Assembly: GCF_001559865.1 (NCBI RefSeq)
Contig: NZ_LOHE01000031.1
Location: forward strand, 1-58,145
DNA: 58,145 nt
Origin: Abyssisolibacter fermentans
GTDB taxonomy: Bacteria > Bacillota > Clostridia > Tissierellales > MCWD3
Reading direction: 5' to 3'
In this document: piece after piece, positions 18,769 through 28,290 of the stretch
Numbering within the stretch: the stretch's first letter is position 1
Layout of the letters: each line of letters opens with the position of its first letter
Translations under genes and position numbers: made by a program
Notes under the pieces: generated by a model
Seen by the model: the letters and a program-made list of their open reading frames with translations, nothing else
Told to the model about the DNA's origin: nothing
Database searches by the model: none

Positions 18769-19941
18769 TTGAAAATATATAGAATGAAAATGAATTCAAA
18801 ATATAAAAAGTTTTTTCATACTGTTATGCCATATAATAAACAGGTATTTATGCAAAAAAAATTTATGCATAATAATTTGTATATATTATTTTTTTCTGTT
18901 TACTTAACCATAGAGCAGATGTATTATGGTCTATATGTTAGGGAAATAGGTAGTCTTATACAGAAGATTCACTTTTTTTCTGCAATCATTATGCTTATTT
19001 TTGCTATTATAAGTATTTATATTCAAATAAAAAAGCCTATTAATATATCTTGGATACATAAAACTTATGAAATTGGATTTGGTCTTTATGGGTTTTTTAT
19101 AGCTATAATAAGATCTTTACTAATAAAAGATAGTATTTTCACATTACCAACAGTTTACATTGCTGTTCTTTATGGATTTGCTGTAATTTTTTACTTTCAT
19201 CCATTTAAGAGTTTTTTTATTTATGGAATAACTAGTATATTTTTGATTAGAGTATTGCCAATATATCAACCGACTATTATACAAAATAGCTACATACAAG
19301 ATATATTATCTAATAATATGATTGCTTGGATTGCGTCAGTAATTAATTATCATAAATATGTCAGAACATTTTTACATCAAAAAATTATTAGTAAAAACAA
19401 TGAAGAGCTTAAACAGAAAGCTTTACAAATTGAAAAAATCAATAAAACATTAAAATATATTTCCATAAGAGATGAATTAACAAATATCTATAACCGAAGA
19501 AAATTAGATGAAATTTTAGAGTATGAATATAATAGAGCAAAAAAATATTCTGATGTTTTTTCAGTAATTTTATTGGATATAGATTTGTTTAAATATGTCA
19601 ATGATACATATGGACATAATGTAGGGGATAAAGTATTGATAGAGATAGCAGAAATATTAAAAAGTAATACAAGAAAAAATGATATGGTAGGTAGATGGGG
19701 AGGAGAGGAATTTTTAGTTGTTTGCTCTCAGACTAATATGAATGAAGTATTATGTGTATCAGAAAAATTAAGAAAAGCAATTGAGGCTCATGATTTTTCA
19801 ATTGTTAATAAGACAACTTGTAGCTTTGGTGTGGCAACTTATAAAAATTCAGAAACAATTGAAAATTTAATAAACAGAGCAGATAAAGGACTATATCAAG
19901 CTAAAGAAAGAGGTAGAAATAGGGTTGGATTTATAATTTAA
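18769..19941 (+). CDS. Membrane-bound diguanylate cyclase (GGDEF)
   Basis: 390 aa from a TTG start; GTGAGG at 18754-18759 sits 9 nt before it. About six hydrophobic segments (residues about 40-205) form a membrane sensor, a short coiled coil follows (about 205-230), then a complete GGDEF domain: RDELTNIYNRR start, DIDLFKYVND metal/substrate region, active-site GGEEF at 311-315, and an intact inhibitory I-site RxxD (R302-D305) five residues before it. It should make c-di-GMP from two GTP and be product-inhibited. No EAL domain is present. The sensed signal is unknown. It is a single-gene unit with its own promoter and a terminator about 90 nt downstream. Confidence 0.92.
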   Translation: MKIYRMKMNSKYKKFFHTVMPYNKQVFMQKKFMHNNLYILFFSVYLTIEQMYYGLYVREIGSLIQKIHFFSAIIMLIFAIISIYIQIKKPINISWIHKTYEIGFGLYGFFIAIIRSLLIKDSIFTLPTVYIAVLYGFAVIFYFHPFKSFFIYGITSIFLIRVLPIYQPTIIQNSYIQDILSNNMIAWIASVINYHKYVRTFLHQKIISKNNEELKQKALQIEKINKTLKYISIRDELTNIYNRRKLDEILEYEYNRAKKYSDVFSVILLDIDLFKYVNDTYGHNVGDKVLIEIAEILKSNTRKNDMVGRWGGEEFLVVCSQTNMNEVLCVSEKLRKAIEAHDFSIVNKTTCSFGVATYKNSETIENLINRADKGLYQAKERGRNRVGFII

Positions 19942-20032
19942 TTTATTTTCTTTAACCAAAGCAATACATTCAGAAGGAAGTATTGAAATAAAATCAACAA
20001 TTAGCCTTTTTTATACAATTTAAGAGAAATTT

Positions 20033-20073
20033 AAAACTGAAATCTACCCAGGTGGTTAGGTTTCAGTTTTTAT
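20033..20073 (+). terminator. Terminator of the diguanylate cyclase gene
   Basis: AAAACTGAAATCT (20033-20045) pairs with AGGTTTCAGTTTT (20058-20070), with one G-T pair, a 12-nt loop and a T-rich 3' side. Confidence 0.75.
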
Positions 20074-20279
20074 GTATTTATTATAATAAAATAGTTTATA
20101 TTAACGAAAAATGCAGTATAATAAGAAAAATATAAAATAGATATATTATTATAAATTTCTGCAATAAGGAAATATAGGTTGTAAAAATTGAGATTTTGTT
20201 ACAATTTATTTAATAAGGAGGCTATGCTTTATTATATAATATGAAAGTTTCAACTTCCGCCTAATTTTTTTAGTAAAGT

Positions 20280-20475
20280 TAATTGAAATAGCTACTTTAC
20301 AGAGTAGTAATATTAGCAATTGGCGTTGTATTAGTAAACCTATGTAGTGGTGGGTATAAAAAGAATTATAACGGCTTTAATTGCAATATTTATGACAATA
20401 ATTTCATTTCAAATGTTGGGTATGATGTAGGTGTTCAGGTATTTTCTGTGCTGTCCATGTATTCTTTATTTAGAT
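20280..20475 (+). pseudogene. Possible remnant of a membrane-protein gene
   Basis: Two overlapping reading frames encode hydrophobic helices: VVILAIGVVLVNL (about 20310-20350) and, after a frame change, IKRIITALIAIFMTIISF (about 20358-20411), followed by stops. Together they resemble the start of a small integral membrane protein that has lost frame. The family cannot be named; it may be chance, as AT-rich DNA easily encodes hydrophobic stretches. Confidence 0.2.
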
Positions 20476-20603
20476 AAAAATTTAACAATGAATTCAAATA
20501 CATTTAGTAATATGTACTAATTGATATATGATAATTACAAATAAATATTAAAACGAAGTTGCTAAGGGAGAGAGAACATATATTTGTCCTATAAAGAACA
20601 AGT

Positions 20604-20615
20604 AAGGATATCCTT
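20604..20615. promoter_or_regulatory. Palindrome upstream of lctP, possible operator
   Basis: AAGGATATCCTT is a perfect 12-bp palindrome, followed within 12 nt by a partial repeat (AATCCTTAT). It lies about 200 nt before the lactate permease start. A repressor binding site for the lactate operon is possible, but no regulator gene is adjacent. Confidence 0.3.
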
Positions 20616-20811
20616 ATAATAGAATCCTTATAGAAAATGCTAGGGGAATGTTTCTACAAAAAATAAAAAGGAGATTTATCATGGTGTAGCATCAAAACAT
20701 ATATAATTCTTTGTCAATAAAAAATCAATTATTGAAATTTTTCAAGAATTGAGATATTATATGTTTAATAACTGGTCGTACCATACTACCAATAAAACGA
20801 GGAGGGAAAAA

Positions 20812-22347
20812 ATGAATATCTATTTGTTATTTTTTATTGCACTAGCACCGATTCTATGGTTGATGATTTCCTTAGGAGTAATAAAACTACCAGCGCATAA
20901 AACATGTACGATCACTATGGTGTTTACTATGATTTTAGCAATATTTATATGGAAAATGCCGTTTATGTCAGCTATTACTGCTGCTATGGAAGGGGCAATC
21001 ATAGGATTATGGCCTATTATGATTGTTATCATTGCTGCAATTTTTACTTATAATGTCGCAGTATATACAAAAAGTTTAGATATTATCAAGAAAATGTTAT
21101 CAAATATAACAACAGATAAAAGAATTCAAGTACTAATATTGGCTTGGGGGTTTGGAGGATTCTTAGAAGGAGTTGCAGGATATGGTACTGCTGTTGCTAT
21201 TCCAGCAAGTATACTAGCATCATTAGGATTCGAACCTTTATTTGCAGCAATAATCTGTCTTATTGCCAATACAGTTCCAACGGCTTTTGGAGCAGTTGGA
21301 ATACCAGTAACAACATTAGCTAAGGTTACAGCACTAGATGTAATCCCTCTTAGTTATAATATCACCCTTCAACTAGGTGCTTTTATAGTCCTTATTCCGT
21401 TTGCCTTGGTTATAATGACAACAAGAAGCATAAAAGGATTAAAAGGAGTTGTCGGGATAACGTTAGCATCAGGTCTTTCTTTTGCAATTCCACAGATAAT
21501 TGTAGCAAAGTACTTAGGATCTGAATTACCAGCACTTGTTGGGAGTATATGTTGTATGATTGTTACAATTGGTATTGCAAAACTTTTTCCTACAAGCAAT
21601 ACAGATTCAGGAGAAAAAGTCGTAAACAAAGATGAAAAAGTAACCATAAAGCAAGGTTTATTAGCATGGATGCCATATATATTAATATTATTATTTGTAC
21701 TATTAACAAGTCCATTATTTCCTGGAATACATGAATCTTTAGGACATATTAAGAGTAGTTTTACTATTTATACCGGAGACGGTGCAACAGCTACAACTTT
21801 CAAGTGGATTGCAACACCAGGGACTTTAATTATTATGGCAACATTAATTGGAGGATATATTCAAGGGGCAAAAATAAGTAAAATGTTAAAAATATTTCTT
21901 TCAACTATAAAACAATTGACAAAGTCAACAATAACAATTCTTTCAATTGTAGCAATGGCAAAAATAATGGGCTATAGTGGAATGATAGCATCTATTGCAG
22001 TTGTTCTTGTAAAAATTACAGGTAAGTATTTCCCAATCATATCACCTATTATTGGAGCACTTGGCACTTTTGTAACAGGTAGTGATACATCTTCAAATAT
22101 ATTATTTGGAGCATTACAAAAAGAAGTGGCAAGTACAATAGGAGTAAATAATTATTGGCTAGTAGCATCAAACACAGCTGGTGCAACTGCTGGGAAAATG
22201 ATTTCTCCGCAAAGTATCGCTGTTGCAACATCAGCCACTGGTATGATTGGATCTGAAGGGAAAATATTCAACAGTACAGTGAAGTTTTGTATAGGTTATG
22301 TATTAGTTTTAGGTTTAGTAGTTTACTTTGGTAGTTTGTTTGTATAA
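20812..22347 (+). CDS. lctP: L-lactate permease
   Basis: 511 aa. The ATG at 20812 has GAGGAGGG six nt upstream, whereas an upstream in-frame ATG (20749) would add 21 polar residues and lacks a site. It is a polytopic membrane protein of the LctP family (PF02652) with about 13 hydrophobic segments and family signatures GFGGFLEGVAGYGTAVAI (about residue 120) and GTFVTGSDTSSNILFGALQ (about 415). It imports lactate, in this family with protons. It is the first gene of the lactate cluster (lctE equivalent in A. woodii), 120 nt before larA. Confidence 0.93.
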   Translation: MNIYLLFFIALAPILWLMISLGVIKLPAHKTCTITMVFTMILAIFIWKMPFMSAITAAMEGAIIGLWPIMIVIIAAIFTYNVAVYTKSLDIIKKMLSNITTDKRIQVLILAWGFGGFLEGVAGYGTAVAIPASILASLGFEPLFAAIICLIANTVPTAFGAVGIPVTTLAKVTALDVIPLSYNITLQLGAFIVLIPFALVIMTTRSIKGLKGVVGITLASGLSFAIPQIIVAKYLGSELPALVGSICCMIVTIGIAKLFPTSNTDSGEKVVNKDEKVTIKQGLLAWMPYILILLFVLLTSPLFPGIHESLGHIKSSFTIYTGDGATATTFKWIATPGTLIIMATLIGGYIQGAKISKMLKIFLSTIKQLTKSTITILSIVAMAKIMGYSGMIASIAVVLVKITGKYFPIISPIIGALGTFVTGSDTSSNILFGALQKEVASTIGVNNYWLVASNTAGATAGKMISPQSIAVATSATGMIGSEGKIFNSTVKFCIGYVLVLGLVVYFGSLFV

Positions 22348-22467
22348 GAAAGATAAAACGAATTAGTTATAGTAGAATATTTAATTTAAATATGTGAATA
22401 TAGCAATCAACAAAAATGGGTATAATATTCAAGAAAATTTATGGATAAACAAAGGAGGATGAGGATA

Positions 22468-23739
22468 ATGAAAGTGGAGGTGCCGTATTCAAAAACCCAT
22501 TGGAACATTGAAATTCCAGATAAAAATTTAGTTGGAGTATTAGAATCAAATGCAAGTAACTTTGTTACTGATCTTACACAAGAAGAAATTGTAAGCAGGG
22601 CATTAGATAACCCTATTGGTAGTAAAAAACTAGAAGAGCTGGTTATCGGCAAAAAGAATATGGTAATAATCACAAGCGACCATACAAGACCTGTTCCTAG
22701 CCATGTAACTTTACCAATTATGCTTGAGAGAATTAGAAAGGTAAATCCTGAAATTGATATAAAGATTCTCATTGCAACTGGTTATCACAGACCAACCACA
22801 AAAGAAGAATTAATCTTTAAATGTGGAAAAAAAGTTGCTGAAAATGAACAATTTGTTATGCATTTTTCAAAGCAAACTGATACTCTGACAAAGGTTGGTA
22901 TTCTTCCTTCAGGGGGAGAATTGTGGCTTAATAAGCTAGCGATGGAAACTGAATTATTAATTGCTGAAGGATTTATAGAACCCCATTTTTTTGCTGGATT
23001 TTCTGGTGGTAGAAAAAGCGTGTTACCAGGAGTAGCTGGGGCTAAAACTGTACTTGCAAATCATTGTTCAAAGTTTATTGCAAGTGATAATGCAAGAACA
23101 GGCATACTGCAAAACAATCCTATACATGAAGATATGTTATATGCAGCAGACAAAGCAAATCTAGCTTTTATATTAAATGTTGTAATAGACAGTGAGAAAA
23201 AGGTGATCAATGCATTTGCAGGAGATAGAGTACTCGCTCATGAAGAAGGCTGTAAATTTGTGACAAGCTTAGCCAAGGTTGATAAGGTTGAGGCAGACAT
23301 AGCCATAAGTACTAATGGTGGATATCCTCTTGATCAGAATATCTATCAAGCAGTAAAGGGAATGACAGCAGCTGAAGCTACATGTAAAGAAGGTGGGGTA
23401 ATCATTATGATTGCCGCATGTAATGATGGTCATGGAGGTCAATCATTCTATGATAATATGGCACAGGCAAGTGGACCTCTAGAAGTATTAAAAAAAGTAC
23501 TAAAGATACCAGCAGATGAAACCATTCCTGACCAATGGGAATTTCAAATATTAGCAAGAATATTATCTAAATATACAGTAATAATGGTAACAGATTTATG
23601 TGATCCAAACATGATTAAAGCAATGCATATGGAGCATGCGCATACCTTTGAAGAAGCACTGAATAGAGCTTTTGATTTAAAAGGCAAAGATGCAAAAATA
23701 GCAGTGGTTCCAGATGGTGTTTCAGTTATTGTTAAATAA
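22468..23739 (+). CDS. larA: Nickel-pincer lactate racemase LarA
   Basis: 423 aa, nearly the length of Lactobacillus plantarum LarA (424). AAAGGAGG (22451-22458) lies 9 nt before the ATG at 22468; two other in-frame ATGs (22441, 22459) are badly spaced. All known functional residues are visible, shifted by one from the L. plantarum numbering: H107 (GYHRPTT), H173 and K183 (EPHFFAGFSGGRKSVLPG) and H199 (NHCSKF). K183 should carry the nickel pyridinium pincer cofactor. It interconverts D- and L-lactate so that one dehydrogenase can use both. It corresponds to lctF of A. woodii. The cofactor synthesis genes larB, larC and larE are not in this window and must be elsewhere if the enzyme works. Confidence 0.92.
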   Translation: MKVEVPYSKTHWNIEIPDKNLVGVLESNASNFVTDLTQEEIVSRALDNPIGSKKLEELVIGKKNMVIITSDHTRPVPSHVTLPIMLERIRKVNPEIDIKILIATGYHRPTTKEELIFKCGKKVAENEQFVMHFSKQTDTLTKVGILPSGGELWLNKLAMETELLIAEGFIEPHFFAGFSGGRKSVLPGVAGAKTVLANHCSKFIASDNARTGILQNNPIHEDMLYAADKANLAFILNVVIDSEKKVINAFAGDRVLAHEEGCKFVTSLAKVDKVEADIAISTNGGYPLDQNIYQAVKGMTAAEATCKEGGVIIMIAACNDGHGGQSFYDNMAQASGPLEVLKKVLKIPADETIPDQWEFQILARILSKYTVIMVTDLCDPNMIKAMHMEHAHTFEEALNRAFDLKGKDAKIAVVPDGVSVIVK

Positions 23740-23839
23740 ATATAAACGAGAGTACATAAGTGCTCTAATTTATATTAATGGTATGACCATAATACCTATA
23801 TAAATTTTTTTTAGATAAAACTAATAAGGAGGTAGTAAA

Positions 23840-24628
23840 ATGGAAATCGTTGTTTGTATTAAACAAGTTCCAGGAACAACAGAAGTTGAAGTAGATGAAA
23901 AAACAGGTGTATTAAAAAGAGATGGTATTGATTCAAAAATGAATCCTTATGATTTGTATGGAATTGAAACAGCAATAAAGATAAAAGAAAAAAAAGGTGC
24001 AAAAGTGACAGCTATAAGTATGGGACCTCCTCAAGCTGTAGAAGTATTAAAAGAAGCATATATGATGGGAGTTGATGAATGCGCACTGATTACAGATAGA
24101 AAATTTGCAGGAGCGGATGTTTTAGCTACAGCTTATACAATTGCTCAAGGGGTAAAGAAAACTGGGAATCCTGATTTAGTAATCTGCGGAAAAATGACAA
24201 CGGATGGAGATACTGCACAAGTAGGTCCTGAAATGGCTGAATTTTTAGGAATACCACATGTTGCAAATGTACTAAAAATTATTGAAGTAAAAGAAAAATC
24301 AATTGTTGTTGAAATGGACATGCCGAATACGGTTGAGGTAGCAGAGGTTGATTTTCCATGCTTAATCACAGTAGAAAAAGACGTATTTCAGCCAAGATTA
24401 CCATCATTCAAATTGAAACTAGCTACAAAAGATAAAGAAATACCGTTATTTAGCTTAAAAGATTTCGAAGATCAAGATGAAAAGAAGTATGGATTAAATG
24501 GTTCTCCAACACAAGTAAAAAAAATATTTCCACCAGAAACTAATACAGATCATGAAATATGGAAAGGAACTGAAGACGAATTAACAGACAAGCTTGCAAA
24601 TAAATTAAAAGAATTAAAATTCGCATAG
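23840..24628 (+). CDS. lctB: Electron transfer flavoprotein beta subunit
   Basis: 262 aa, ribosome binding site AAGGAGGTAG. EtfB family: starts MEIVVCIKQVPGTTEVEVD, has the conserved KMNPYDLYGIETAIKIKE segment, and GKMTTDGDTAQVGPEMAEFLG. In the confurcating lactate dehydrogenase of A. woodii this subunit binds the FAD that exchanges electrons with NAD+ and ferredoxin. Its stop is 10 nt before etfA, so the two are translationally close, and lactate dehydrogenase follows. The name lctB is by synteny and family with A. woodii; etfB is the generic symbol. Confidence 0.92.
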   Translation: MEIVVCIKQVPGTTEVEVDEKTGVLKRDGIDSKMNPYDLYGIETAIKIKEKKGAKVTAISMGPPQAVEVLKEAYMMGVDECALITDRKFAGADVLATAYTIAQGVKKTGNPDLVICGKMTTDGDTAQVGPEMAEFLGIPHVANVLKIIEVKEKSIVVEMDMPNTVEVAEVDFPCLITVEKDVFQPRLPSFKLKLATKDKEIPLFSLKDFEDQDEKKYGLNGSPTQVKKIFPPETNTDHEIWKGTEDELTDKLANKLKELKFA

Positions 24629-24638
24629 GAGGGATAGC

Positions 24639-25859
24639 ATGTCAAAAATAGTAATTCATCAAGATAAAATAGTTAACAAAGAAGAACTGTTGAAATTATG
24701 TCCTTTTGGAGCAATCGAAGAGGTTGATGGGAAAATAGATATCAATGCTGCTTGTAAAATGTGTAAAATATGCACGAAAAAAGGACCTGAAGGGGTATTT
24801 GAGTATGTAGAAGATAAAATAGTAGCTATTAATAAAGATGAATGGAACGGAATAGTAGTATACGTGGATCACGTAGATGGAGAGATACATCCTGTAACGT
24901 TTGAACTTATTGGAAAAGCTAAAGAAATGGCAGCAAAGATTAATCATCCAGTATATTGTGTATTTATGGGGTACAACATTAAAGAAAAAGCTGCGCAGCT
25001 TCTGCATTATGGTGTAGATGAAGTATTTGTATATGATGATGAGGAATTAGAGCATTTTAGAATAGAGCCATATACAGCTGTGTTTGAAGATTTTATTAAC
25101 AGCAAGAAACCTACCATAGCATTAGTAGGAGGAACTACTGTAGGAAGATCAATTGCTCCTAGAGTAGCTGCAAGATTTAGAACTGGACTTACAGCAGATT
25201 GTACAATTTTAGATGTTCAAGAAAATACGGATTTAGATCAAATTAGACCTGCATTTGGTGGAAATATTATGGCACATATCTATACACCAAATCACAGACC
25301 ACAGTTTGCAACTGTTCGTTACAAAATATTCTCAGCTCCTGAGAGAAGTGAAGACGTAAATGGAAAAATTACATTATGTGATATACCTAAAGCTAAGTTA
25401 ACTTCAGGAATTAAAGTTTTAGAAGTTAAGAAAAAAGAAAAAGTAGAAACTATTGAAGATGCAGAAGTGATTATTGTTGCAGGACGAGCTATTAAAAAGC
25501 AAGAAGATTTAGATATGATTTATAAACTAGCGGATTTACTTGATGGTCAAGTAGCTGTTACAAGACCATTAATCGAGGCTGGTTGGGTAGATGCAAGAAA
25601 ACAAATCGGATTAAGTGGAAGAACAGTTAAACCAAAACTTATTATAACTTGTGGTGTTTCTGGTGCGATACAGTTTGTAGCAGGTATGAACAATTCAGAT
25701 TGTATCATCGCAATTAATAACGATGAAAGTGCATCAATATTTAATGTTGCACATTACGGAATTATAGGCGATATATATGAAGTCATTCCAGGACTTATTA
25801 AAAAACTAAGCAGTGGCGAATTAGATAGTTTACAACAGGTAGTAGCTACAAAACTTTAG
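24639..25859 (+). CDS. lctC: Electron transfer flavoprotein alpha subunit with [4Fe-4S] domain
   Basis: 406 aa, about 70 longer than ordinary EtfA because of an N-terminal ferredoxin-like extension with four cysteines, C21 (LCPFG) and C39, C42, C45 (ACKMCKIC), enough for one [4Fe-4S] cluster. The rest is a standard EtfA: an N-terminal alpha/beta domain and a C-terminal FAD domain with [20 protein letters not shown] and [12 protein letters not shown]. This architecture is that of LctC in the ferredoxin-linked lactate dehydrogenase complex. It forms a heterodimer with the upstream EtfB and passes electrons from LctD. GGAGGG sits before the ATG. Confidence 0.92.
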   Translation: MSKIVIHQDKIVNKEELLKLCPFGAIEEVDGKIDINAACKMCKICTKKGPEGVFEYVEDKIVAINKDEWNGIVVYVDHVDGEIHPVTFELIGKAKEMAAKINHPVYCVFMGYNIKEKAAQLLHYGVDEVFVYDDEELEHFRIEPYTAVFEDFINSKKPTIALVGGTTVGRSIAPRVAARFRTGLTADCTILDVQENTDLDQIRPAFGGNIMAHIYTPNHRPQFATVRYKIFSAPERSEDVNGKITLCDIPKAKLTSGIKVLEVKKKEKVETIEDAEVIIVAGRAIKKQEDLDMIYKLADLLDGQVAVTRPLIEAGWVDARKQIGLSGRTVKPKLIITCGVSGAIQFVAGMNNSDCIIAINNDESASIFNVAHYGIIGDIYEVIPGLIKKLSSGELDSLQQVVATKL

Positions 25860-25869
25860 GAGGGATAGT

Positions 25870-27267
25870 ATGACTTACAAGAAAATTGATGAAAAAGATA
25901 TAGCATTTCTGCTTTCTGTATGTGGGGAAAATAGAGTTTTTGTTGGTGAGAAAGAAATAAATGAAGATTTTAGCCATGATGAATTAGCAGGTATTCACAA
26001 ATATCCAGAAATATTAGTTGAAGTAGAAAGTACAGAAGAAGTATCAAAAATCATGAAATATGCTTATGAAAACAATATTCCTGTTACACCGAGAGGGCAG
26101 GGAACTGGTCTTGTAGGAGCAGCTGTCGCAATTCATGGTGGAATTATGATAAATTTAAGCAAGATGAACAAAATACTTGAGATTGATGAAGAAAATTTAA
26201 CGTTAACAGTTGAGCCAGGTGTATTGTTAATGGAAATATCAAAGTTTGTAGAAGAGCATGACCTGTTTTATCCACCAGATCCAGGTGAGAAGAGTGCTAC
26301 AATTGCTGGGAATATCAATACAAATGCTGGTGGTATGAGGGCAGTAAAATATGGTGTAACTAGAGATTATGTTAGAGGTTTAGAAGTAGTGCTGCCAAAT
26401 GGAGAGATTATGGAGCTTGGCGGTAAGGTTGTAAAGAACAGTTCAGGATATAGCTTAAAAGATTTAATCATAGGTTCAGAAGGAACTTTAGCTATTGTTA
26501 CAAAAGCTATACTAAAGTTAATACCTTTGCCAAAGAAAGCTATTAGTTTATTGATTCCATTTCCTAATCTAGAAATGGCTATAGAGACTGTACCAAAGAT
26601 TATAAAGTCAAAGGTTATCCCAACAGCAATCGAGTATATGGTAAGAGACGTAATACTAGCATCAGAAGAATTTTTGGGTAAAAAATTCCCAGATAGCTCT
26701 GCAGATGCATATTTACTATTGACATTTGATGGAAACAGCGTTGAAGAAATTGAAAAAGCATATGAGAATGTAGCACATATTTGTCTGCAATCAGGTGCAC
26801 TAGATGTTTTGATATCTAATACACAAGAACGTCAAGAATCTATATGGAAAGCTAGAGGAGCCTTTTTAGAAGCAATAAAAGCCTCAACAACAGAAATGGA
26901 TGAATGTGATGTTGTTGTACCAAGAAACAAGATTGCAGAATTTGTTAAATTCTCAGATGAACTACAAAAAAGATGCAATGTAAGGATTAAAGGATTTGGA
27001 CATGCAGGTGATGGAAATCTTCATATCTATATTTTAAGAGATGATTTAGATCAAGAAGCTTGGGAGAAAAAACTTGAGGAAGTATTCGAAATCATGTATG
27101 AAAAATCCAGAGAATTAGGAGGTAAGGTATCTGGAGAGCACGGAATTGGATATGCAAAGAAACCATACTTACAAGAAGCAGAAGGTAGCTTAGGTATGAA
27201 TCTATTTAAGAATATTAAGTTAGCATTTGATCCTAAGAATATCTTAAATCCAGGTAAGGTTTGTTAA
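25870..27267 (+). CDS. lctD: FAD-dependent lactate dehydrogenase (GlcD-type)
   Basis: 465 aa, AGGAGGG ribosome binding site. Vanillyl-alcohol-oxidase-type flavoenzyme: FAD-binding domain with [17 protein letters not shown] (about residue 77) and [21 protein letters not shown] (about 137), then the FAD-oxidase C-terminal domain with [11 protein letters not shown] and [14 protein letters not shown] near the end. Oxidises lactate to pyruvate; in complex with the adjacent EtfBA the electrons reduce NAD+ while reduced ferredoxin is consumed (established for A. woodii). Last gene of the operon; a strong terminator follows 57 nt later. Alone it could also be read as glycolate oxidase GlcD, but the permease, racemase and Etf context favours lactate. 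Confidence 0.9.
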   Translation: MTYKKIDEKDIAFLLSVCGENRVFVGEKEINEDFSHDELAGIHKYPEILVEVESTEEVSKIMKYAYENNIPVTPRGQGTGLVGAAVAIHGGIMINLSKMNKILEIDEENLTLTVEPGVLLMEISKFVEEHDLFYPPDPGEKSATIAGNINTNAGGMRAVKYGVTRDYVRGLEVVLPNGEIMELGGKVVKNSSGYSLKDLIIGSEGTLAIVTKAILKLIPLPKKAISLLIPFPNLEMAIETVPKIIKSKVIPTAIEYMVRDVILASEEFLGKKFPDSSADAYLLLTFDGNSVEEIEKAYENVAHICLQSGALDVLISNTQERQESIWKARGAFLEAIKASTTEMDECDVVVPRNKIAEFVKFSDELQKRCNVRIKGFGHAGDGNLHIYILRDDLDQEAWEKKLEEVFEIMYEKSRELGGKVSGEHGIGYAKKPYLQEAEGSLGMNLFKNIKLAFDPKNILNPGKVC

Positions 27268-27324
27268 CATAGAGGGTAAGGTTCAGGCTTTTGCATAGGC
27301 GTAAAGGATTTTGATTAAGGTTTT

Positions 27325-27360
27325 AAAGGCAGTTTAATGTTATTAAAACTGCCTTTATTT
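27325..27360 (+). terminator. Terminator of the lactate operon
   Basis: AAAGGCAGTTT (27325-27335) pairs with AAACTGCCTTT (27346-27356) around a 10-nt loop, followed by ATTT. The A-rich 5' side could let it work for the opposing gene too. Confidence 0.85.
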
Positions 27361-27401
27361 GTTCTGATATTTGTTTGAGACATTATAGTTTGTTAAAATA
27401 A

Positions 27402-28045
27402 TTAACATTGTGTATTTTTCAAATCATTTATTATACCAATAACTTCTTCATCCGTAGTTTGCTTGAAATTTTCATAGTGTAAACCTACAGCATGAAATTC
27501 ATCAGGTATAGTTAGACATATAATTTCATCTACTACGGTTTTTAAGTAATCAATTGTGTCTTGTGGTGCTACTGTATAGCTAATATAATTTTTTTTACCC
27601 CATGTTTTTTTATAGATTTTATTGCTGCAAGTATTGTAAAACCAGTAGCAATACCATCATCAATAATTACTACTATTTTATCCTTGACTTGGGGAAATTT
27701 TTCATTTCCTTTATATTTTATTAACCTTCTTTTTATTTCATTTGTTTGTTCATATACTTTTTTTTCTATATATTCTTGAGATAAACTTAATATATCTACA
27801 TATTCATTATTTAATAAATATGTCCCATCTGAGGTAACTGCACCTATAGCTACTTCTTCATTTTGAGGAGAACCAATTTTTCTTGGAATGATTAAATCCC
27901 ATTTAAATTTAAATTTTTTAATTGTTTCATATGCTATAACGATGCCGCCTCTTGGAACAGCAAGGATGAGCATGTTATCATTATCTTTAAATTTTGCAAG
28001 CTTTAATGCAAGCTTATTTCCCGCATCTTTTCTGTCTATAAACAT
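27402..28045 (-). pseudogene. Phosphoribosyltransferase, single-base frameshift
   Basis: The reading frame starts at 28045 (MFIDRKDAGNKLA) with GAGGTG 7 nt upstream on the minus strand. It contains the PRTase signatures AVPRGGIVIAYE, PRKIGSPQNEEVAIGAV and the PRPP loop VVIIDDGIATGFT. The frame stops at 27569-27571 just after KKIILAIQ. In the next frame translation resumes as VAPQDTIDYLKTVVDE... through QTTDEEVIGII to TAA at 27402-27404, exactly the expected C terminus. One missing base at about 27572-27575 (a CCA proline codon reduced to CA) explains it. Either the gene is inactivated by a recent mutation or the base is a sequencing error next to the T8 run at 27590-27597. Full length would be about 214 aa, normal for this family. 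Confidence 0.85.
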
Positions 28046-28154
28046 AAAATTCACCTCTAAACTTTGCATACTTTTATTTTAAGTTGAAATTATATAATTA
28101 TTCATCCCAGATTATTCATATAACTTTGAATAGTATGCTGTATAATTGTGAATT

Positions 28155-28224
28155 AGAAGATTTCAGTGAATTCGAAGGCATACCGAGTTGGTATATCGAA
28201 AATTTAATGGACTTCTTATAATCA
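28155..28224 (+). repeat. 70-nt hairpin repeat, copy 1 (inside MITE-like element)
   Basis: An imperfect palindrome with ends AGAAG/CTTCT and a core ATACCGAGTTGGTAT. The reverse complement of 32425-32493 aligns along its whole length, sharing TTTCAGTGAA, CATACCGAGTT, TATATCGA, ATTTA, ATGGAC and TAATCA blocks. Confidence 0.65.
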
Positions 28225-28227
28225 TGA

Positions 28228-28290
28228 GCAGAGAACTAAAATCTGTGATTTTAAGTGAATCGCTTATTCATTCGAAGAATGAGGTTTTTA
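28228..28290 (+). ncRNA. Two-hairpin structured element, copy A
   Basis: Begins GCAGAGAAC (28228-28236). First hairpin: TAAAATC (28237-28243), TGT loop, GATTTTA (28247-28253). Then the linker GTGAATCGCTTA (28255-28266). Second hairpin: TCATTC (28268-28273), GAA loop, GAATGA (28277-28282), then a G/T-rich tail. The same order and spacing recur at 43728. The layout (structured region, GAATC..., hairpin, then GTTTCAT in the other copy) is reminiscent of IS200/IS605 right ends and their omega-RNA scaffolds, but no transposase or TnpB gene is nearby. Confidence 0.45.

Larger units (their letters stand above)
19942..20811. other. Long intergenic region before the lactate operon
   Basis: It contains the terminator of the diguanylate cyclase gene (20033-20073), a stretch that looks like a decayed membrane-protein gene (about 20280-20475), a perfect 12-bp palindrome (20604-20615), and the lctP leader. 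A tiny start-stop (AAGGAG followed by ATG GTG TAG at about 20672-20689) lies in the leader. I found no confident riboswitch or T-box; the GntR-type regulator lctA of the A. woodii cluster is not here. Confidence 0.5.

Noticed and set aside
20820-22231. Minus-strand ORFs within lctP
   Set aside because: Antisense shadows of a membrane protein gene with no start signals.
23740-23839. Small inverted repeat GGTAT...ATACC with following T-run between larA and etfB
   Set aside because: Only 5 bp of stem and the T-run is 8 nt away; too weak to call an attenuator.
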